The position numbers and the translations under genes are program-made. The notes under the pieces were generated by a model. The model did not search any database and was not told the DNA's origin. It worked only from the letters and a program-made list of their open reading frames with translations. DNA of 64,000 nucleotides. Source: CAUZIZ01 sp965218775. Its GTDB lineage: Bacteria; Acidobacteriota; UBA6911; RPQK01; JAJDTT01. The first letter of the stretch is position 1, and each line of letters opens with the position of its first letter. The stretch covers positions 1,054,001 to 1,118,000 of the forward strand of contig CBDCLS010000003.1 in NCBI GenBank assembly GCA_965218775.1, given 5' to 3'. Positions 25,752 through 33,944 of this stretch are shown piece after piece.

Positions 25752-27055
25752 ATTCTGGCGTCCAGGAGCTGATCTCCTCCTACATGCTCCAGGATGGCCT
25801 CGACCTGGTCGCGGACTTCGGCAAGAGTCGCGGAGCCTACCTTTACGATACCAAACGAGGGGACTATTTTCTCGACTTTCTCGCCTTCTACGCGACTGCT
25901 CCGGTGGGATACAACCATCCACGACTGGTCAACCGCAAGACTTTGACAGAACTGGGGCGCGCCGCCGTCCATAAGCCTTCCAACTCGGATATATGGTCGA
26001 AGGAGATGGCGTCCTTCGTTGAGTCCTTCGCTGATATCGCCAAGCCCGATTTCATGAAATACCTGTTTTTCGTCGAAGGGGGTGCCCTGGCGGTGGAGAA
26101 TGCTCTCAAGACCGCGTTTGATTGGAAGACGCGAAAGAATCTGAGGGCAGGCCTCAGCAGCACAGAGGGGAACCAGGTCATCCATTTTCAAGAAGCGTTC
26201 CACGGTCGTTCCGGCTACACGCTGTCACTGACAAATACCTTCGACAGGCGCAAGACCGAGCATTTCCCAAAGTTCGAGTGGCCCCGGATTCTCAATCCGA
26301 AATGTCACTTTCCGCTGGAGGGTCAGCGCCTCGCGCAAGTCATCCAGGCTGAGAAGGAGGCGCTTGAGCAGATCCGTTCGGTCCTGGAGAAGTCTCGAGC
26401 GGAGGTGGCGTGCCTGATCCTCGAGCCGATTCAGGGGGAGGGTGGCGACAACCATTTTCGGGTTGAGTTTCATCGAGCTCTGAGGGAGATCTGCGACGAA
26501 CACGATCTGCTTTTGATCTACGACGAGGTCCAGACAGGTATGGGCGCGACCGGGAAGATGTGGGCGTCCGAATACTATGTTAGGCCCGACATCCTGGTCT
26601 TCGGAAAGAAATCCCAGGTCTGCGGAATCATGGTCAGCGATCGCATCGACGACGTAGAAGACCACGTCTTTCGGCAGTCAGGTCGCCTCAACTCTACCTG
26701 GGGTGGGAATCTGATCGACATGGTGCGTTGCCGAATGTATCTGGAGCTCTACCAGCGCGAAGACCTGCTCTCCCAGGCCCGGGGCCTCGGAACCCTTCTG
26801 CTGAAGGGGCTTCAAGAACTAGCGGCGGAGTTCCCATCGGTCTTCTCCAACCCCCGCGGAATGGGGCCCTTCTGCGCCATAGATCTGCCCGACACCCGTG
26901 CCCGCAACTCCTTCCGCCAGAAGCTCTTCGACAAGAAACTCCTGATTCTGCCTTCTGGAGAACGCTCACTCCGCTTCCGGCCGTTCCTGGACATGCCTCT
27001 TGAGGACGCCGCCAAAGGCATCGAGCTCCTCCGCCAGGTCGCTGGCTACTGCTGA
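25733..27055 (+). CDS. lat: L-lysine 6-transaminase (class III aminotransferase)
   Basis: 440 residues. PLP-binding features: EGGALAVENALKTAF, FHGRSGYTLSLTNT, the LLIYDEVQTGMGATGK aspartate block, and the Schiff-base lysine in VFGKKSQVCGIM. The extended N-terminal FLDFLAFYATAPVGYNHP and the FGKKSQ context are those of lysine 6-aminotransferase (Lat) rather than ornithine or GABA transaminases. It moves the epsilon-amino group of lysine to 2-oxoglutarate, giving piperideine-6-carboxylate and glutamate. No partner dehydrogenase is adjacent. The start overlaps cysS. Confidence 0.85.
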   Translation: MEESHLNSGVQELISSYMLQDGLDLVADFGKSRGAYLYDTKRGDYFLDFLAFYATAPVGYNHPRLVNRKTLTELGRAAVHKPSNSDIWSKEMASFVESFADIAKPDFMKYLFFVEGGALAVENALKTAFDWKTRKNLRAGLSSTEGNQVIHFQEAFHGRSGYTLSLTNTFDRRKTEHFPKFEWPRILNPKCHFPLEGQRLAQVIQAEKEALEQIRSVLEKSRAEVACLILEPIQGEGGDNHFRVEFHRALREICDEHDLLLIYDEVQTGMGATGKMWASEYYVRPDILVFGKKSQVCGIMVSDRIDDVEDHVFRQSGRLNSTWGGNLIDMVRCRMYLELYQREDLLSQARGLGTLLLKGLQELAAEFPSVFSNPRGMGPFCAIDLPDTRARNSFRQKLFDKKLLILPSGERSLRFRPFLDMPLEDAAKGIELLRQVAGYC

Positions 27056-27141
27056 TCTGGAACTGCATTGGCTCGGAGATCATGCAGGAGCCTCGATCCA
27101 ACCGAGTGGTGACTCCGGAAATGGTGCCATCGATTTCACCG

Positions 27142-27579
27142 TCAGCGGGTGTAATGCCGTAGGCAGTAATGCAGTTGATCTCGGGTCTCCACCCCGATCA
27201 CGTCGAATCGAATCGCGACCCCTGAAAGCTCATGCCGGCTCGTAAACTCGTAAGCCAACCTTTCCAGCTTTCTTTCCTTCCTGGAGTCGACGTTTGCCTC
27301 CGGAGGCAGTCGGGAAGGAAGACGCCGGGTCTTGACCTCCACCAGGACCAACCAGGACCCGTCATAGACAATAAGGTCCACCTCACCCGTCCGACCCTTC
27401 CAGTTCCTCGCCACCACGTCCCATCCCAACCGCCGCAGGTGTCTCAGCGCAATCCATTCGCCCCACTGCCCAAGCGCTCGGGTGGATCTACCGTGGCTCA
27501 CGCTCCAGAGCCAACGCCATCCTGCCCACACGTTTTCGGTGCGCATCCACCCAGCATCATCAGGCAACCGCTCTAGCAT
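27142..27579 (-). CDS. YraN/UPF0102 family nuclease-fold protein
   Basis: 145 residues. The core GQWGEWIALRHLRRLGWDVVARNWKGRTGEVDLIVYDG followed by LVLVEVKTRR is the UPF0102 restriction-endonuclease-like fold (E...GEVDLI...VEVK). The function is not well established; links to DNA processing or recombination have been proposed. The N-terminus is about 25 residues longer than usual; AGGA precedes the ATG at 27579, but an internal ATG at 27546 is possible. Confidence 0.8.
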   Translation of the reverse strand: MLERLPDDAGWMRTENVWAGWRWLWSVSHGRSTRALGQWGEWIALRHLRRLGWDVVARNWKGRTGEVDLIVYDGSWLVLVEVKTRRLPSRLPPEANVDSRKERKLERLAYEFTSRHELSGVAIRFDVIGVETRDQLHYCLRHYTR

Positions 27580-27661
27580 CGTTTTCCTACTGGAGATAAC
27601 GTTGAACTCCAGGAAGTAACGAGCCGAACTAGTACCATGTCAGACATGTAGTGGCGGGTTT

Positions 27662-27764
27662 GCAGATGGGGCTTGTGGACGATCTCTGCGTTGGTCGTCG
27701 TCGAAGATGACCAAGCATCGTCTTCCTCCTCCTGCCTTGATCTCGCCTCACAAGCCCCATCTGC
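27662..27764 (-). mobile_element. MITE-like element, copy B (103-bp core)
   Basis: The core is inverted relative to 10404-10506, with about four mismatches in 103 by eye. It is bounded by perfect 16-base inverted ends, GCAGATGGGGCTTGTG. Copy A's outer arms are not clearly present here. There is no coding capacity. Confidence 0.7.
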
Positions 27765-27910
27765 AGATCCGTCATAATCTGTGTTGCAGCGTACTAGCCT
27801 TTGAGTTCCGCTTGCTTCAGCCGGCAGCCGGCAGCCGGCAGCCGTCAGTCGCCGGTCGGCCTTCTCTTGACAGTTAGGGTAGGCAGTTCTTAAGATAAAA
27901 AACCTCTGGT

Positions 27911-27985
27911 GCGGGAATAACTCAGTGGTAGAGTGCGACCTTGCCAAGGTCGAAGTCGCGGGTTCGAATCCCGTTTCCCGCTCCA
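27911..27985 (+). tRNA. tRNA-Gly (GCC anticodon)
   Basis: 75 nt with a full cloverleaf: acceptor GCGGGAA/TTCCCGC, D-arm CTCAGTGGTAGAG, anticodon loop CTTGCCAAG giving GCC, T-arm GCGGGTTCGAATCCCGT, and encoded CCA end at 27983-27985. It is a single gene with no neighbouring tRNAs. Confidence 0.97.
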
Positions 27986-28032
27986 GCCTTCTTCTTGATC
28001 CTTTTGGGTTTAGCTTGCTCTGGAGACGCCTT

Positions 28033-28231
28033 GCTGCGCCAAGAAGTCCCAGCGAGAAAGCGGAAGGCTTCATTGAAGCCCCTGCCTTGGAGGAGGCAGC
28101 CCAGGCCATGGCCGAGAATCAGGTTCAGTCCACGGTAGGACAGAAGTACGATAGGACAGAAGTTAGGTTCCTATCGAATTCTCTCCTTGCTCGGCACCGG
28201 AGGCATGGGAGAGGTTTACCTGGAAGATTAA
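28033..28231 (+). pseudogene. serine/threonine protein kinase N-terminal remnant
   Basis: Frame 1 reads GFIEAPALEEAAQAMAENQ then STVGQK, a linker of the kind that precedes the kinase domain in many acidobacterial kinases. After a duplication of GGACAGAAGT the reading shifts to frame 2: GQKLGSYRILSLLGTGG, then MGEVYLED and a stop at 28231. This is the glycine-rich ATP loop (GTGGMGEVY). All later kinase motifs are absent. It begins about 50 bases after tRNA-Gly. It is a decayed gene fragment, either a partial duplication or a deletion scar. Confidence 0.7.
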
Positions 28232-28400
28232 CCACCGAGGAGAATCGCTAAAAATCGGGAAAAGCTAAAAGCGAGACTACTTATCAGGTACTTCTGTAGT
28301 CTGTGTGAGGTCGAGAGCCTTCAACTTTGCAATTATATGAAAGTGATTCAGCACAGCTCGAAGCGATCCGAGGCGAGTGTCCCAGCAGGCTCCTCACCCC
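28232..28400. other. non-coding gap
   Basis: AT-richer stretch between the kinase remnant and the convergent methyltransferase gene. No gene, terminator or repeat was recognised. Confidence 0.4.
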
Positions 28401-29420
28401 TTACTTCGTCGAGACAACTACCGATTGTGGCGGTCCCTCCATTCGATGCAATTTGCTTCGGGCGAAGCCCGCGTCGGCAAACATACTATCGAGTTCCTTG
28501 AAAGTGTAAGCGTCGCCAGTCGCAGTCGTGGCCAACATGATCATCGAGAACGAGGCCTGTTCAGCCGGGGTCACCCGGTCCTCGTTGGGAATGAACTCGA
28601 GCGTGACTGCCCGACCCCCGTCGTTCAGCGCAGAGTGTACCCTCCGTAAAAGGCGCGTGCATGTCCGGGCATCAAAATGGTGCAGGAAATTCGTCAGAAG
28701 TACAATGTCAAAGCCTTCTCCAAACTCCAACTCGAAAGCGTCGCCAGGAAGCAGCGACAATCGGTCGGCCACTCCGGCTTCACGCGCATTCTGGGAGGCG
28801 ACGTCGAGAACCGCCGGCCAGTCGAGAGAGACGATCTCGGCCTTGGAATGCCGGGTGGCGATAGCGATGCCGAATACGCCGTGACCTGCCGCTACGTCGA
28901 GCACTTTGAGTGGTGCTTCCTGGTCGACACTCGTGGTGACAAGATCGCCGATAAAATCCGCTGAAGGCTGCATAAGCGGCACCATGCTGCGTGCGAAGTC
29001 GACCCAGATAGGATTCTCCGGCTCGACAGTGCCCGCTCCCTCCATCAACGTCCCTCCTTTGCGAACGACACTCGCGATATCGGAGAAGGCGTCCATCACG
29101 TCCGGCGAGAGCATGAAGCGCCCCACCGTCCCGAAGTAAGCCGGAGAGCTCTCGTCCAGAAAAAGGGCCGCGTCAGGGCTACAGCGGTAGTTCATGCCTT
29201 CCTTCTCAAGCAGCCCATTAATTACCAGGAAATCGCATAGAATGCGTACGCCCCGATCGCTGGCGCCCAACGCGTCCCCCAACGCTGTTGCCGACTTACT
29301 CTCGCCGCCAATGGCCGTGAAGAGCCCTAGTTCGAGAGCCCCTTTTAACGCTGCGCTGCTCTGAAAGGCATTGATGATCTGAAAAATCGCTTGGGGTGTC
29401 GGAGTGTTTTGTTCCGTCAT
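28401..29420 (-). CDS. SAM-dependent O-methyltransferase-like protein
   Basis: 339 residues. The N-terminal 90 residues form a winged-helix dimerisation domain (FQSSAALKGALELGLFTAI, GVRILCDFLVINGLLEKEG). The C-terminal Rossmann fold has the SAM motif VLDVAAGHGVFGIAIA and the acidic SLDW. This is the plant-COMT/hydroxyneurosporene methyltransferase architecture, often used on small aromatic or polyketide molecules. No biosynthetic cluster surrounds it, so the substrate is unknown. It ends convergent with the tRNA/kinase remnant. Confidence 0.85.
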   Translation of the reverse strand: MTEQNTPTPQAIFQIINAFQSSAALKGALELGLFTAIGGESKSATALGDALGASDRGVRILCDFLVINGLLEKEGMNYRCSPDAALFLDESSPAYFGTVGRFMLSPDVMDAFSDIASVVRKGGTLMEGAGTVEPENPIWVDFARSMVPLMQPSADFIGDLVTTSVDQEAPLKVLDVAAGHGVFGIAIATRHSKAEIVSLDWPAVLDVASQNAREAGVADRLSLLPGDAFELEFGEGFDIVLLTNFLHHFDARTCTRLLRRVHSALNDGGRAVTLEFIPNEDRVTPAEQASFSMIMLATTATGDAYTFKELDSMFADAGFARSKLHRMEGPPQSVVVSTK

Positions 29421-29587
29421 ATCGCGAGATTATCGCCTTCAAACCGTTCAAGTAAAGGGCGTTGATCTCAAGGAACCAAATCCGGTCCCTTGGAGTGAGC
29501 CCTCCGACAGCGGGTGCGAGCAATCACAATTGCTCCGGCCGGCGATACCTATAATGTAGACGAAAACACCAACGGAGGAGAGATCTG

Positions 29588-29770
29588 ATGAAGAAGGAGC
29601 AGCCGACCCGCTACGATATCAAGAGGATGCTGAGGGACGAGTCGGGACAGACGCTCGCAGAATACGCCTTAATGCTGGTGCTCATCGCACTGTCGGTCTC
29701 AGCGGCTTTCCCACCGGTTGTCACCGCGATCTCCTCTGTATTTGCGGACGTCCAGACGCTGCTATCCTAG
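29588..29770 (+). CDS. Flp-type class IVb pilin
   Basis: 60 residues. The segment GQTLAEYALMLVLIALSVSA has the type IV pilin-like hydrophobic helix with the essential Glu and Tyr of Flp pilins (xEYxL), preceded by a short basic leader. A strong ribosome site (GGAGGAGAG) precedes the ATG. Flp pilins are usually found with a tad/cpa assembly locus; none is within the window, so this copy is an orphan here. Confidence 0.8.
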   Translation: MKKEQPTRYDIKRMLRDESGQTLAEYALMLVLIALSVSAAFPPVVTAISSVFADVQTLLS

Positions 29771-30097
29771 GCAGAATCCTGGAAAGGGCGAATCTTCCAC
29801 GCCTGGACTCATCGAACGCCTCTTCCTGGTAGGACGCTAAACACGAACTCTCACTCTGTGAGCTGCCCCCAAAGTTCTCCGCTGTCGCATGTCCAGGATT
29901 CGCTTCCCATAGCTGCGATACTATTGACCTCTCATACCTGAAGGTCCATCCCCACGATCGACCAGTTGAGCTTCAAGAAGAGTTCCGCCCCCCGTCCGGG
30001 CAGGGCTTGCAACCGAGCATAACACAGCCAGCGCGGATGATTGCCGCTCCTGACTTTGAGTCTGCCAATGACCGTGTGGCCGTGGCACAATAGGAGC
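29771..30097. other. intergenic region upstream of sthA
   Basis: 327 bp. A minus-strand frame of 65 codons overlaps the sthA start, but it has no recognisable domain or ribosome site. The promoter of the sthA-mgs-mgd-gmaS run should lie here; I did not find a confident -35/-10 pair. Confidence 0.35.
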
Positions 30098-31495
30098 ATG
30101 ATTGAATTTGATCTATTCGTGATTGGCACCGGGCCGGCGGGTCAGAGGGCTGCGATCCAGGCGTCCAAGTTGGGACGAACGGTTGGTATCTGCGACAAGC
30201 GGGCGGTGTTGGGCGGTGTCTGTGTGAACACAGGCACGATTCCCTCCAAGACTTTTCGAGAGGCGGTGCTTTATCTAACCGGGCTACGGCAGAGAAAACT
30301 CTACGGATCCTCCTATACCGTCAAAGAAGACATCACGATGGAAGACCTGGTTTACCGCTGCCAGCACGTAATCGAGCGGGAGGCGCACGTCATCCGGCAG
30401 CAGATGCGTCGCAACGATGTGTCGCTGGTTGGAGGCGCCGCCAGCTTTGTGGACCCTCATACTCTGCAGGTTGAGGGACCCAAGGGAACCACGGAGATAA
30501 GGGCTTCCCACATCCTCGTCGCCACCGGAACCGAGCCAGCCGTGCCAAAAGATGTAGAGGTGGACGGTAGAACCGTGCTCACCGCCGATGAGATTCTAAA
30601 GATGGAATCCATTCCCGATACCATGATCGTGGTGGGGGCGGGCGTTATCGGTGTGGAATATGCCTCAATGTTTGCCGCCCTGGACACCGAGGTCACCATT
30701 ATCGACAAGCGGCGCCGTCCGCTGGAGTTTGTCGACTCTCAAATCGTCGACGATCTGATGTACCAGATGCGTAACATGGACTGCACCTTTCGAATGGGTG
30801 AAGAGGTGAGTGCGATCCGTATCGTGGGACCCGGGCATGCCGAGGCTTCGCTGAAGTCGGGAAAGAAAGTCGTCTCCGACGTGATCTTCTATTCCATAGG
30901 AAGAATCGGCGCTACCGCCTCCCTCAACCTCGAGACCGGAGGACTCGAGGCCGATGAACGAGGTCGTCTTAAAGTCAACTCGAACTACCAGACGGTCCAG
31001 CCTCATATTTACGCCGCAGGCGACGTCATTGGGTTTCCGGCTTTGGCATCCACCTCGATGGAGCAGGGCCGGATGGCTGCCTGTCATGCTTTTGGAATCA
31101 AGACCGAGTCGGTCCCGGACCTCTTTCCCTATGGCATCTATTCGATCCCCGAGGTTTCGATGGTGGGAAAGACAGAGGAAGAGCTGACCGAGGCGGCGGT
31201 TCCCTACGAGGTAGGAGTCGCTCGCTTTCGGGAAATCGCCCGCGGCGTCATGCTAGGGGACGACTCCGGTCTGCTCAAGTTGCTTTTCCATCGCGAGACA
31301 CGGAAGATCCTGGGAGTACACATCATCGGCACTGGTGCCACGGAGTTCATCCACATCGGCCAGGCGGTCTTTGGACTTGGTGGCTCGATTGACTACTTTG
31401 TCGACACTGTGTTCAATTATCCGACGTTCGCCGAGTGCTACAAAGTAGCCGGGCTGGATGGCTTCAACAAGATCGGACCGCCTGCCGAAGCTTGA
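30098..31495 (+). CDS. sthA: soluble pyridine nucleotide transhydrogenase
   Basis: 465 residues. A two-dinucleotide-binding flavoprotein of the disulfide oxidoreductase fold: GTGPAGQRAAIQASKLG (FAD), IVVGAGVIGVEYASMF (NAD(P)), YAAGDVIGFPALASTSMEQG. The active site reads GGVCVNTGTIPSKT, where the second redox cysteine is Thr (T47); this Cys-to-Thr change is typical of SthA and excludes lipoamide dehydrogenase. It moves hydride between NADPH and NAD+. Twenty bases separate it from the next gene, and the run continues into the N-methylglutamate genes, so it may balance cofactors for that pathway (inference). ATG 30098 was chosen for the conserved N-terminus; the spacing to AGGAG is unusually tight. 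Confidence 0.9.
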   Translation: MIEFDLFVIGTGPAGQRAAIQASKLGRTVGICDKRAVLGGVCVNTGTIPSKTFREAVLYLTGLRQRKLYGSSYTVKEDITMEDLVYRCQHVIEREAHVIRQQMRRNDVSLVGGAASFVDPHTLQVEGPKGTTEIRASHILVATGTEPAVPKDVEVDGRTVLTADEILKMESIPDTMIVVGAGVIGVEYASMFAALDTEVTIIDKRRRPLEFVDSQIVDDLMYQMRNMDCTFRMGEEVSAIRIVGPGHAEASLKSGKKVVSDVIFYSIGRIGATASLNLETGGLEADERGRLKVNSNYQTVQPHIYAAGDVIGFPALASTSMEQGRMAACHAFGIKTESVPDLFPYGIYSIPEVSMVGKTEEELTEAAVPYEVGVARFREIARGVMLGDDSGLLKLLFHRETRKILGVHIIGTGATEFIHIGQAVFGLGGSIDYFVDTVFNYPTFAECYKVAGLDGFNKIGPPAEA

Positions 31496-31515
31496 ATTCA
31501 GGGGTGAGGGAGACA

Positions 31516-32247
31516 ATGTCTGGAGTCCGGACTGGCTGTGCGATCGTTCTGCTGCTGGCTTCCTGCACCCAGACGGATAAGGCTGGGAGTCGCTCGGTGG
31601 AGGAGCTGATCTCGGTGTTGAGAAGCCCGCACTGGAGAACCCGGGAAAAGGCCGCCGAGGAGTTGGTCGCGAGGGGGAGGGATGAGGTAGCCCTGGCCCT
31701 GTTGACCGAGCTAGACCAAACCAACGATGCACGGACCGCAGACCGTATCACGAAGGTCCTGCACGGTTGGGGCATGTTTGCCATCGGGACTCGGGTCGTC
31801 GACACGCTCACCAGGCTGGCAACCTGGAATCGCCAACTCAAGGAGGACCTCGTCCTGATTCGATCCGACAAGGATCTGTCCTCGAAGCAGCTATCCGACC
31901 GATTCATGAAGCGATTCGGGATAGTAGTTCATACCCTGAGGATGGAGACTGACGAGGAGGCCGTTTCTTTCCGTAAGGAAATGATCATGACGACGCAGAG
32001 GGTCAGGCTGATGCTCACTCAGGAGCGAAAGTCAGAGGCCATCGGGATTGTAGCCGAACTGAGCCGGTCGGTCAGCGCAATCATCGACGGCCATGGTGAT
32101 CTCGACCGGGATGGCATGCCCACGTCATGGGAGCTCGCCCACGGTCTCGATCCGATCCTGGATGACAGCGCAGAGGATCCAGACTCAGACGGTCGCAGCA
32201 ATGAAGATGAGTTCTCTAGTGGGAGCAATCCTAATCAGCAGGATTGA
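31516..32247 (+). CDS. lipoprotein with HEAT-like and calcium-binding-like repeats
   Basis: 243 residues. The signal ends in the lipobox LLASC (C17). Residues about 25-75 (LISVLRSPHWRTREKAAEEL) resemble one or two HEAT helical repeats; the middle is helical. The C-terminal 50 residues have D-x-D-x-D-G repeats (DLDRDGMPTSWELAHGLDP, DPDSDGRSNEDEFSSGSNP) like thrombospondin type-3 or EF-hand calcium loops. GGGAG precedes the ATG. It sits between sthA and mgsA with gaps of 20 and 60 bases. Lipoproteins are not part of known N-methylglutamate pathways, so its role is unknown. Confidence 0.7.
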   Translation: MSGVRTGCAIVLLLASCTQTDKAGSRSVEELISVLRSPHWRTREKAAEELVARGRDEVALALLTELDQTNDARTADRITKVLHGWGMFAIGTRVVDTLTRLATWNRQLKEDLVLIRSDKDLSSKQLSDRFMKRFGIVVHTLRMETDEEAVSFRKEMIMTTQRVRLMLTQERKSEAIGIVAELSRSVSAIIDGHGDLDRDGMPTSWELAHGLDPILDDSAEDPDSDGRSNEDEFSSGSNPNQQD

Positions 32248-32307
32248 GATCCGAGCCGAGCCTGGCCCCGGCAGACTTCAGTTCACAATTTGGGTAGACT
32301 AAGCACC

Positions 32308-33240
32308 ATGTGCGGCATCGTCGGCTACCTGGATCGAAGCGGAAGCGATCAGGCTCCCATAGGAGACATCCTGGTCCAGATGTTGACGACCCTTTCCTGC
32401 CGTGGTCCTGACTCTGCCGGCGTGGCGATCTATGGGGAGTCACGGGAGTCCAACCTGCTGCTCCGTATCAAGCTGGGCGAACAGGGAGACTTCCAGGAGG
32501 AAGGAGCGGAGCTGACGGAACGAATCGGTGGGCTGGTGCCGGTCGTCCAGCAGGACGTCAGTTTCGATTATCTTCGCCTGGTGTTGGGACCGGTGGCCGA
32601 CCCCGAAGGAGTGATCGGTCAGATCCAGGGTTTGTCCCAGGACCTTGAGCTGGTAAGCGCCGGTCGGCAGTTGGAGATCATCAAGCAGGTCGGTTCCCCC
32701 GCGAACCTGGATCGCAGCTACTCCGTCACCTCCCTCAAGGGGAGTCACGGTCTCGGACACACGCGCCTTTCCACGGAAAGCCGAGTCGATTTGAGCCACT
32801 CTCAACCCTTCTGGGCACAGGGTGTCCCCGACCTGGCGACCGTACACAACGGTCACATCACCAACTACCACAAGCTGCGGCGGCAATATGAGCAGAGGGG
32901 CGTGCGATTCTTCACCGAGAACGATTCGGAGATCATCGGAATCTACCTGCGCGATCAGCTGTCCCGCGGGTGCACCCTGGAGAGAGCTCTTTCCAATTCC
33001 CTCGACGACTTCGATGGCTCCTTTTGCTATCTCGCTGCCACCCGAGACTCGCTGGCGTACGTCAAGGACCGTTTCGCTCTGAAGCCCTTGATGGTAGCTG
33101 AATCGACGGACTGGATCGGGATCGCTACCGAAGAGATTGCTCTCCGTGCCTGCCTTTCGGGAGATTTTGAGGTGTACGAGCCAGGTGCTCGGGGACTGGC
33201 TCTCTGGTCGGTACCAAGCCTGGCGGCGGAGACGGCGTGA
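32308..33240 (+). CDS. mgsA: N-methylglutamate synthase subunit A (class II amidotransferase-like)
   Basis: 310 residues. It starts MCGIVGYLD, so C2 becomes the N-terminal nucleophile of a class II glutamine amidotransferase; CRGPDSAGVAIYG, GHTRLSTES and VHNGHITNY are the usual downstream blocks. In N-methylglutamate synthase this subunit hydrolyses gamma-glutamylmethylamide to release methylamine. The set mgsA-mgsB-mgsC equals a split glutamate synthase. The stop overlaps the mgsB start (TGATG), which implies coupled translation. Alone it could be any GATase II protein; context gives the function. Confidence 0.85.
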   Translation: MCGIVGYLDRSGSDQAPIGDILVQMLTTLSCRGPDSAGVAIYGESRESNLLLRIKLGEQGDFQEEGAELTERIGGLVPVVQQDVSFDYLRLVLGPVADPEGVIGQIQGLSQDLELVSAGRQLEIIKQVGSPANLDRSYSVTSLKGSHGLGHTRLSTESRVDLSHSQPFWAQGVPDLATVHNGHITNYHKLRRQYEQRGVRFFTENDSEIIGIYLRDQLSRGCTLERALSNSLDDFDGSFCYLAATRDSLAYVKDRFALKPLMVAESTDWIGIATEEIALRACLSGDFEVYEPGARGLALWSVPSLAAETA

Positions 33241-33944
33241 TGAGCCAGCAGAAGGGCAGCCTGGTCGAAGCTAGTGGCAAGACCTCGCGAGAGATCAACA
33301 GACAGATCAAAGAGCTCATCCGGTCAGGGGAAACCGGCCTCCACGTAACCGGTACCACAGCCCAGCACAATCTGGGCGTAGGAATCGTGGAATCGGTGTC
33401 GATCCGTTTCGAAGGAAGTGTGGGTTACTACTGCGGAGGTCTGATCGACGGGCCGGAGCTGGAAATTCAGGGCAGCGCCGGGTGGGGTCTGGGTGAGTCC
33501 ATGAATTCGGGGACCATCCAGGTCCATGGGAACGTCGGTAATAGCTGCGCCGCCTCGATTCGAGGAGGCACCTTGGTCATCCACGGGAATGCCGGAGCTC
33601 GAGCCGGAGTCAGTATGAAGGGGGGCCTTCTCGTCATTGCAGGCGACTGTGGCTACATGACCGGATTCATGATGCAAAAGGGCGTCATTGTGGTTTGCGG
33701 AAACGCCGGGCCCGCTCTGGCTGATTCCATGTACGAGGGCTGCATTTTCGTGGGTGGAGAAATCGAAGAGCTGGGCAATGATACCGTTGTCTCGGATCCA
33801 GACGAGGAAGATCGGAAGTTTCTGGACGATAGCCTGACGCGCTGGGGAGTAAGCACCAACAATTCCTTCCGGAAGGTCGTTTCCGGACGTCGCTTGTGGA
33901 ACTTTGACAAACAGGAGATCGGGATATGGAAGGAAGCGTTGTAA
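33240..33944 (+). CDS. mgsB: N-methylglutamate synthase subunit B (GXGXG domain)
   Basis: 234 residues. The right-handed beta-helix GXGXG domain of glutamate synthase is evident from repeated G-x2-x3-GN turns: IQVHGNVGNSCAASIRGG, LVIHGNAGARAGVSMKGG, IVVCGNAGPALADSMYEG. In glutamate synthase this domain structurally bridges the amidotransferase and FMN domains. The start ATG at 33240 shares a base with the mgsA stop; the end overlaps mgsC by 19 bases. Confidence 0.85.
   Translation: MSQQKGSLVEASGKTSREINRQIKELIRSGETGLHVTGTTAQHNLGVGIVESVSIRFEGSVGYYCGGLIDGPELEIQGSAGWGLGESMNSGTIQVHGNVGNSCAASIRGGTLVIHGNAGARAGVSMKGGLLVIAGDCGYMTGFMMQKGVIVVCGNAGPALADSMYEGCIFVGGEIEELGNDTVVSDPDEEDRKFLDDSLTRWGVSTNNSFRKVVSGRRLWNFDKQEIGIWKEAL

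Noticed and set aside
27925..28251. 108-codon frame starting inside tRNA-Gly taken as a gene
   Set aside because: Its start is within the tRNA; only the part matching a kinase linker is meaningful and it is recorded as a pseudogene.
29932..30129. 65-codon minus-strand frame overlapping sthA start
   Set aside because: The C-terminal part looks protein-like, but there is no domain, no clear ribosome site, and it overlaps a certain gene.
30098..31495. Dihydrolipoamide dehydrogenase
   Set aside because: The second redox cysteine is Thr (GTIPSK), as in SthA, so a disulfide cycle is not possible.
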